Source: Anaerolineales bacterium UBA3001 (GTDB taxonomy: Bacteria; Chloroflexota; Anaerolineae; Anaerolineales; UBA11657). Taken from it: a DNA stretch of 9,918 bases. Shown here in pieces: positions 5,882 through 9,918 of this stretch. The notes beneath the pieces are model-generated. The model saw only the letters and a program-made list of their open reading frames with translations, made no database searches and was not told the DNA's origin. Position 1 is the first letter of the stretch. The number at the start of each line of letters is the position of its first letter. The stretch lies in NCBI GenBank assembly GCA_002346435.1, contig DDZT01000018.1, positions 51,565-61,482 on the forward strand. The letters run 5' to 3'. The position numbers and the translations under genes are program-made.

Positions 5882-6556
5882 ATGATAAATGCTATTAGGA
5901 TTGAAACTCATTGTCACACGCATTATTCTAAAGATTGTTTGATGCGCCCCAAACGGTTGATTGAAGTTTGTCATGAGCGCGGCATAAATCGTCTCTGTGT
6001 GACAGATCACAACACTACTAAAGGTGCTTTTGAGATGGCTTCGCTTGCACCAGACCTGATAATTCCTGGCGTAGAGATTATGACAACGAAAGGTGAACTA
6101 ATAGCTCTATTTGTTGAGAAGGAAGTTCCATATGGGCTTGATCCTTTAGACACTGTCGAGCGCTTTCGAGATCAGGGAGCTGTGATTTTGGTGCCACATC
6201 CATTTGACATTCATCGTCATGGTTCTTGGTCTGAATCAGATTTGCGTATGATAGCTCCGCATGTAGATGCAATTGAAGTGTTTAACTCACGTTCATTAAA
6301 TGCATCAATGAACCACGATGCGTCTTTGTTTGCTAATGAATTAGGATTGATGCCCACAGTGGGCTCCGATGCTCATTCTTATTCTGAGGTGGGTACATCG
6401 ACCATGTATATGCAGGATTATGTGGATTCCGATGCATTTGTTAATAATTTGAATGATGCAATCCTTGATACAAATATTTCTAACCCATTGGTACATTTGT
6501 CTTCGCGCTGGGCTGTCTTAGTAAGTAAAATGAATAGGAAACAATCACTATTATAA
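5882..6556 (+). CDS. PHP-domain metal-dependent phosphoesterase
   Basis: A 224-aa stand-alone PHP domain, expected to hydrolyse a phosphoester in a di- or trinuclear metal site in the cytoplasm. All motifs are present: H10 and H12 in ETHCHTHYS, D42-H43 in VTDHNT, E65 in PGVEIMT, H106 in VPHPFD, N135 in EVFNSR, and D163 and H165 in GSDAHS. The family includes RNase AM (YciV)-like 5'-3' exonucleases, histidinol phosphatase and polymerase proofreading domains. This short form lacks the insertions typical of YciV, so the substrate cannot be named. It starts at ATG 5882 with no Shine-Dalgarno. The last ~18 residues (SSRWAVLVSKMNRKQ) look like a basic appendix. The gene ends 16 bp before tRNA-Arg, and the two may be co-transcribed. 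Confidence 0.88.
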   Translation: MINAIRIETHCHTHYSKDCLMRPKRLIEVCHERGINRLCVTDHNTTKGAFEMASLAPDLIIPGVEIMTTKGELIALFVEKEVPYGLDPLDTVERFRDQGAVILVPHPFDIHRHGSWSESDLRMIAPHVDAIEVFNSRSLNASMNHDASLFANELGLMPTVGSDAHSYSEVGTSTMYMQDYVDSDAFVNNLNDAILDTNISNPLVHLSSRWAVLVSKMNRKQSLL

Positions 6557-6572
6557 ATGACATCCGGCACTT

Positions 6573-6645
6573 GCCCCTGTAGCTCAGTGGATAGAGCACT
6601 TGCCTCCGGAGCAAGAGGTCCCGCGTTCGAGTCGCGGCAGGGGTG
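6573..6645 (+). tRNA. tRNA-Arg (anticodon CCG)
   Basis: A full cloverleaf of 73 nt. The acceptor GCCCCTG pairs with CAGGGGT (G1-U72 wobble) and the discriminator is G. The D arm is GCTC/GAGC with an 8-nt loop. The anticodon stem is CTTGC/GCAAG with loop CTCCGGA, giving CCG, which reads CGG (Arg). The variable loop is AGGTC. The T arm is CCGCG/CGCGG with loop TTCGAGT. No CCA is encoded; the next bases are CTACA, so CCA must be added after transcription. TATAAA at 6552-6557, overlapping the PHP stop, is a possible -10 but has no matching -35. Confidence 0.96.
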
Positions 6646-6651
6646 CTACAG

Positions 6652-6720
6652 TATCCATATGTTATTCATGAAGGATGTTTTGTATTTTTATCAATTGCCA
6701 GCAATTTAGCGTTATGGATA
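6652..6720. repeat. Spaced 8-bp inverted repeat with inner palindrome after tRNA-Arg
   Basis: TATCCATA (6652-6659) and TATGGATA (6713-6720) are exact reverse complements 53 bp apart. Between them sits the near-perfect palindrome AATTGC-CA-GCAATT (6693-6706). They fill the 99-bp gap between the tRNA and the convergent 555-aa gene, where termination of both units is expected. No hairpin with an adjacent U-run is seen, so no terminator is called. Confidence 0.3.
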
Positions 6721-6744
6721 TAAGTTTACAATAGTACATTACGC

Positions 6745-8412
6745 CTATGAATCATTAATTTCAAGTATCAAACCCAATTTGATCATATGATCACGCAGTT
6801 GTTTGCGACTATCGTATCTTACCCGAAAAGTTAGTGGTCCTATCTGTTCTTCTAAGTATTGTTTGGCCTGAGTGTCACTTAATAGCATTTGCAAGGTGGA
6901 TTCTGAATTAAAAGTAATTACAGTTATCTTTGTTAGTTGGGCTGCGATTCCTTCATTGGCCCAATTTTGTAGTGCTTTAAGTATCGAATCAGGTAAACTT
7001 TGTTCAGTGGCTCGCTGCAAAAATGAGATTGCATGACTAGCAGTGAATCCCTGTTCTTTTGCTTGTTGCAAACTATTTGCGCATATGCGATAACGGTACA
7101 AGTCAGGATTGCGTGTCATTTCCCATTTTCCCAGTCTAGCAGCCAGAAAACGGTCAGCGCGATTACTAGACCTAAATGCTGTTATAAGACCATTATCATT
7201 TATGGCCAGCGGCTTTTGTTCTTCTACAATTTCCCAGGGCTCATTTTGCATTAATTTATAGAACATTTGGTTGAGACGAAACGATTCGTGATTACGAGAT
7301 AGATCTATCATACCTAGTGAGTGTATTGGACCTGTTACTATTTGTTTGACTAGAGCTCCTTCTACTAGGTTCCAGTACTTGAAACCTTTGAGTTGTTTGC
7401 CTGTTGCTTTGTTGATTATGTACCATGAGTTATAGTCGCCAGATACACGTTGGAAGTCAGGACAATTTGTTTTGATTATTTTGACAAATTTGTTTAGATC
7501 TACCCATACGTCACTATCTATCATGTTGAGTTGGTCCAGTATAGAATTGCGAACTTTTTCTGGACGTAATCGTATTGAGTCAGAATGATTGAATTCAAGC
7601 GTGGGTACGGAAAAAAGATCTATCCATCGGGTGGATTTGTGCCATGCGTTGGCTAGGGACCTTAATTGTTCTGAGCGGTTATTAGACAGAAATACACGGG
7701 TATTTTTGGATATGGGTGTTAATCCTGATTTTGATATGCATCCTATATCTTGTAATAGTGAAAGAAGCATATTCAAGTGTTTTGGCTGATGTAGATATGC
7801 ATGTAGTTTGTCAAGACTTACATTGAACTCAGATTTAGAGTGATCATAAGAGTTTTCTTTGTATGCGCGCAGAAATGCAAGAGTTGTGCAAGCATCATCT
7901 ACTAAAGTCTGTTTTGCTACTAATATATTGTTTTCATTGGGAGATTGGTTTTGCAATTCACGAATACTGAGAGTTTTTGGTTTTGGCAATGGCAATAATG
8001 GTAGTAGGTCAGATGGAATATAATAATATTCCTGCGCATCTGATTGATTGTCAAAAGCTCTTCCGATTAGACCGTGATACCATAATGTTTCAACAGGGTT
8101 AGCGGGTTCTAGTTGGGGTCTTTCCCGTTGTCGCGCAGCTGGACCCAACGGTCGAATAGCACCGTATTTTCTACTAATTGACGAAACCGTCATTTGTCCC
8201 CCTGACGCTAATAGTTCATATAAGACATCTTGGGCTTCTTCACCTAATCCCGCGCAATTTAGTTTCAAATTGTCAGGTTCTTGCATTGCTGAAGATAGTT
8301 CAATAGCTGCATTTCTTTTATTGCTAGCATGCAACAGCAGTCCTGCTGCCGAGGCAATCATTCTAAGTAGCTCTAGGTCATGTTGCGAGTATGTGGATTT
8401 CAGTTTGTGCAT
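6745..8412 (-). CDS. Helicase-associated protein with XPB/Ssl2 N-terminal-like (Helicase_C_3) domain
   Basis: A 555-aa soluble protein with no helicase motor: no Walker A and no DEAH box. Residues ~55-120 look like a winged-helix-type region (GGQMTVSSISRKYG, then ETLWYHGLIGRAF at 108-120). A middle region contains WNLVEGALVKQIVTGPI and LGMIDL (347-371), and the C-terminal ~140 residues (from PLAINDNGLI, 401) contain LQNWANEGIAAQL (481-493), LLSDTQAKQYL (510-520) and IGPLTFRV (524-531), the pattern of Helicase_C_3/XPB_N proteins. Such proteins in actinobacteria and Chloroflexota are uncharacterised; DNA binding or helicase partnership is inferred. The gene starts at ATG 8412 with no Shine-Dalgarno but with TATAAT 8 bp upstream. 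It converges on tRNA-Arg and diverges from the LPDTG gene. Confidence 0.75.
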   Translation of the reverse strand: MHKLKSTYSQHDLELLRMIASAAGLLLHASNKRNAAIELSSAMQEPDNLKLNCAGLGEEAQDVLYELLASGGQMTVSSISRKYGAIRPLGPAARQRERPQLEPANPVETLWYHGLIGRAFDNQSDAQEYYYIPSDLLPLLPLPKPKTLSIRELQNQSPNENNILVAKQTLVDDACTTLAFLRAYKENSYDHSKSEFNVSLDKLHAYLHQPKHLNMLLSLLQDIGCISKSGLTPISKNTRVFLSNNRSEQLRSLANAWHKSTRWIDLFSVPTLEFNHSDSIRLRPEKVRNSILDQLNMIDSDVWVDLNKFVKIIKTNCPDFQRVSGDYNSWYIINKATGKQLKGFKYWNLVEGALVKQIVTGPIHSLGMIDLSRNHESFRLNQMFYKLMQNEPWEIVEEQKPLAINDNGLITAFRSSNRADRFLAARLGKWEMTRNPDLYRYRICANSLQQAKEQGFTASHAISFLQRATEQSLPDSILKALQNWANEGIAAQLTKITVITFNSESTLQMLLSDTQAKQYLEEQIGPLTFRVRYDSRKQLRDHMIKLGLILEINDS

Positions 8413-8420
8413 TTAGATTA

Positions 8421-8449
8421 ATTATAAGTAAATTTTTAGATCCTGGCAT
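8421..8449 (-). promoter_or_regulatory. Promoter of the 555-aa gene, near-leaderless
   Basis: On the minus strand ATGCCA (8449-8444, 4/6 match to TTGACA) is followed after 17 bp by consensus TATAAT (8426-8421), then 8 nt and ATG at 8412. Transcription would begin about 2 nt before the start codon. The absence of a Shine-Dalgarno fits. Confidence 0.45.
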
Positions 8450-8605
8450 TAATATTGCATCTTCTAATATAGTCTTAGCGTGTCTGCTGGGGAATATGTT
8501 TATTGGTATGACACAATTAAAAGGCTGTGCAAAATTGTCTTTACCATGTAAAATAGCCAGTATTGCTTCCCCGGCAGTTGTCTTAGCATAGTCATTCTAA
8601 GGCAC

Positions 8606-8628
8606 ACAAAAAGACTTTGTCTTTTTGT
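8606..8628. repeat. Perfect 10-bp inverted repeat upstream of the LPDTG gene, operator-like
   Basis: ACAAAAAGAC (8606-8615) and GTCTTTTTGT (8619-8628) are exact reverse complements around TTT. The element ends 3 bp before TATAAA (8632-8637), a possible -10 for the downstream gene, so it would cover the -35 region. It also looks like a weak intrinsic terminator (A-run, short GC core, T-run), but no upstream + strand gene needs one here, since both flanking genes start in this 270-bp divergent gap. Confidence 0.55.
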
Positions 8629-8670
8629 AAGTATAAAGTTAGATTAGGATGGTTGTGATATCCACTTTAG

Positions 8671-8678
8671 GGGAGGTG
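8671..8678 (+). promoter_or_regulatory. Strong Shine-Dalgarno of the LPDTG gene
   Basis: GGGAGGTG ends 4 nt before the ATG at 8683, with the GGAGG core 6 nt from it. It is the strongest ribosome-binding site in the window, implying high translation and a conventional leader, unlike several neighbours. Confidence 0.8.
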
Positions 8679-8682
8679 TATC

Positions 8683-9285
8683 ATGGAGTATCAGGAAGAG
8701 TCCTCAAATAGGCCTTTCATCGTAGCGTCCGTGGCACTAGGTGGTCTTTTTGTAGCTGGTTTGGTGTCTTTAGGATTGTACGCATTCAAAATCAAACCTG
8801 CCCAGGCCAGTGCTAGTGCAACCCAGATAGCAGAAATAAATATTAGTAATACTCAGGTAGCTGTTTATGCAGAGGCTACTTCAGTAGCTCAAGTGGCTGC
8901 TGTAGTATCGTCCGACACTGAGCAACAAGCAAGATTAGCATCAAGCTTGGGGTCTGATGCAAATGAGGCAGCTATAGATAGTGTTGAGGTATTGCCGGCA
9001 GAACCAATTGTTGTTCAGGCACAGGTTTCGTCGCCAAATTCAGAGTCATCCATTGTTGAAACTGACAACAAGGTTATTGCATCATCAAGTACGAGTGATC
9101 TCAATAATGATGCAAATACATCTTTAGTATCGGTTGACATGGCAGAGGGTGTTGCTTCTCCAGAGACACTTCCAGATACTGGATTTGCTGATGAGGTAGG
9201 ATTGCCTGTGTTGGTATTGGCAATGTTTGTGCTGATATCAGTGGTGATTGTTACAAGGTCAGTAAGACGGTTTGCTAATGGATAG
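8683..9285 (+). CDS. Surface protein with N-terminal membrane segment and C-terminal LPDTG sorting-like signal
   Basis: A 200-aa protein of unknown function. Residues ~12-34 are a long hydrophobic segment that could be a signal peptide (possible cleavage near AQA, 40-42) or a stable anchor; unusually, the residues before it are acidic (MEYQEESSNR). Residues ~40-160 are low-complexity, rich in Ala, Ser, Val, Thr, Asp and Glu, without Cys or any fold I recognise. The C-terminus has LPDTG (163-167), a hydrophobic stretch (~173-191) and TRSVRRFANG, the exact layout of a class A sortase substrate. If processed, the Thr-Gly bond would be cut and the protein attached to the cell wall; if not, it would be a two-pass membrane protein with an external loop. 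No sortase is in the window. The start is fixed by GGGAGGTG. Confidence 0.8.
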   Translation: MEYQEESSNRPFIVASVALGGLFVAGLVSLGLYAFKIKPAQASASATQIAEINISNTQVAVYAEATSVAQVAAVVSSDTEQQARLASSLGSDANEAAIDSVEVLPAEPIVVQAQVSSPNSESSIVETDNKVIASSSTSDLNNDANTSLVSVDMAEGVASPETLPDTGFADEVGLPVLVLAMFVLISVVIVTRSVRRFANG

Positions 9286-9313
9286 ATAGGTTGCTTTTGT
9301 AATTTTATTGCTG

Positions 9314-9365
9314 CGCCGGCGATTGATCATTCATTTGCCGTGGAGACGTATTGTTGTCGTCGGCG
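9314..9365. repeat. GC-rich inverted repeat between convergent genes
   Basis: CGCCGGCGA (9314-9322) and TCGTCGGCG (9357-9365) pair over 9 positions with a single G-T. CTG just before and CAG 8 bp after can add three pairs. The loop is 34 nt. It occupies the 108-bp gap between the LPDTG gene and the converging hexomutase gene, and is clearly richer in GC than its surroundings. No U-run flanks it, so it is called a structured 3' element rather than a terminator. Confidence 0.4.
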
Positions 9366-9393
9366 TAGATGAGCAGACTATTTGTAACAATTG

Positions 9394-9918
9394 TTATGTA
9401 TTTTCTGCAACTTTGCGGCCATATTCCATAAGGGCTTCCACATTCTCTTTGCTGCGACCCTCAGCGTAAATACGTAGAACTGGTTCAGTTCCACTTGGAC
9501 GAATCAATAGCCAATTGTCATCCTCCATAAGATATTTTATTCCGTCATTGGTCTGTACATTATTTACTTGAAGATGCCCTATTTTATTGGGAGCATTTTT
9601 ATGTAAATAGGCAACTAACTCGTTTTTTTCAACAGGATGAGAAAGTCTTAGGTCGTTGCGAATATATTCTACAGGACCAAAAGTGTTGAGCAGTTCACTC
9701 ACAAGGTCGTGAATTGGGGTCATGAATTTAGCCATCAATTCCAATATCAGCAGTCCTATTAGGATACCATCTCCTTCTGGGATATGTCCGTTAATACTTA
9801 TTCCACCAGATTCTTCTCCTCCTATTATTACGTTTTCTGAACGCATGAGATTAGATATGTGATTAAAACCAACAGGAGTTTCTTTTACCTGAAGATTGTA
9901 TAAAGATGCTTGTCGATT
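9394..9918 (-). CDS. Alpha-D-phosphohexomutase (phosphoglucomutase/phosphomannomutase), C-terminal part
   Basis: Interconverts hexose 1- and 6-phosphates through a phosphoserine intermediate. The frame is open to the window edge, and residues upstream of the internal Met at 9846 continue the family pattern (VKETPVGFNHI), so the 5' end is outside and 174 residues are visible. They cover the end of domain III, with the sugar-binding loop GGEESGG followed by GHIPEGDGI, and domain IV, with the phosphate-binding loop RPSGTEPVLRIY near the C-terminus. GEESGG rather than the GGEQSGH of GlmM argues for glucose/mannose phosphate over glucosamine phosphate. The catalytic Ser lies in the missing part. 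Product would be glucose 1-phosphate or mannose 1-phosphate for glycans; its substrate glucose 6-phosphate is also that of the inositol-phosphate synthase in this window. Confidence 0.93.
   Translation of the reverse strand, partial: NRQASLYNLQVKETPVGFNHISNLMRSENVIIGGEESGGISINGHIPEGDGILIGLLILELMAKFMTPIHDLVSELLNTFGPVEYIRNDLRLSHPVEKNELVAYLHKNAPNKIGHLQVNNVQTNDGIKYLMEDDNWLLIRPSGTEPVLRIYAEGRSKENVEALMEYGRKVAENT

Noticed and set aside
6567..6604. GCACTTGCC repeated at 6567-6575 and 6596-6604, which could mimic an attachment-site duplication at a tRNA
   Set aside because: The second copy is the normal anticodon arm of tRNA-Arg, the repeat is only 9 bp at the 5' end of the tRNA, and no integrase or element lies nearby.
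6659..6709. 16-codon frame (ATG...TAG) after the tRNA
   Set aside because: Too short, no ribosome-binding site and no recognisable product.
8015..8032. GGAATAT/ATATTCC inverted repeat with a 4-bp loop in the 555-aa gene
   Set aside because: It encodes a run of Tyr codons (YYY), which produces such AT palindromes by itself; only 7 bp long.
8391..8591. 66-codon plus-strand frame ending just before the 8606-8628 inverted repeat, as if it were a small gene with its own terminator
   Set aside because: It starts antisense inside the 555-aa gene, lacks a Shine-Dalgarno, and its Cys-rich hydrophobic translation resembles no family. The coincidence with the repeat is not enough.
8691..8706. Similarity between the pnp 3' end (723-732) and the start of the LPDTG gene around CAAATAGG
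   Set aside because: A match of about 10 bases in two coding regions encoding Ser-Asn-Arg; no other evidence of duplication.
1..9918. CRISPR array, prophage, insertion sequence, toxin-antitoxin or defence cassette
   Set aside because: No regularly spaced repeats, transposase, integrase, nuclease-toxin pair or Cas-like motifs are visible on either strand; the content is housekeeping and envelope genes.

Overview
The window is AT-rich, densely coded bacterial chromosome with genes on both strands, intact housekeeping functions and no sign of phage, transposon or CRISPR. Several features suggest a monoderm bacterium, most likely a Chloroflexota member of the Dehalococcoidia/SAR202 or Anaerolineae type: an actinobacterial/Chloroflexota-type inositol-phosphate synthase, a free-standing XPB/Ssl2-N-like (Helicase_C_3) protein, an LPDTG wall-sorting-like tail, and several starts with no Shine-Dalgarno. 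The phylum call is an inference made without any database search; Actinobacteria is the main alternative.

Layout. Bases 1-747 (+) hold the 3' part of polynucleotide phosphorylase (last RNase PH segment, KH, S1, Arg/Gly-rich tail). Bases 916-1998 (+) encode myo-inositol-1-phosphate synthase, and 2067-2933 (+) a PfkB-family sugar/polyol kinase. A minus-strand block runs from 5784 down to 2930: two small membrane proteins (131 and 63 aa) coupled through an SD/stop overlap, then a structured 124-bp gap, then a divergent CoaBC-like flavoprotein, then a NodB-type polysaccharide deacetylase. The deacetylase stop codon overlaps the kinase stop codon. Bases 5882-6556 (+) encode a PHP-domain phosphoesterase, followed 16 bp later by tRNA-Arg(CCG). 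Bases 8412-6745 (-) encode the 555-aa Helicase_C_3-like protein. Bases 8683-9285 (+) encode a 200-aa surface protein with an N-terminal membrane segment and a C-terminal LPDTG-TM-Arg tail. Bases 9918-9394 (-) hold the C-terminal third of an alpha-D-phosphohexomutase (PGM/PMM).

How the parts may fit. The synthase (glucose-6-P to inositol-1-P), the PfkB kinase next to it (possibly an inositol or related polyol kinase) and the phosphohexomutase all act around hexose phosphates. The synthase would feed phosphatidylinositol or other inositol solutes. The deacetylase and the LPDTG protein point to cell-envelope work. No cassette here is clearly a new system. The points most worth a second look are: the CoaBC-like protein that has lost the hallmark decarboxylase residues; the synthase-kinase pair; TATAAT boxes placed 6-8 bp before start codons (leaderless or near-leaderless transcription); an 11-bp perfect hairpin inside the deacetylase gene; and the operator-like inverted repeat upstream of the LPDTG gene.
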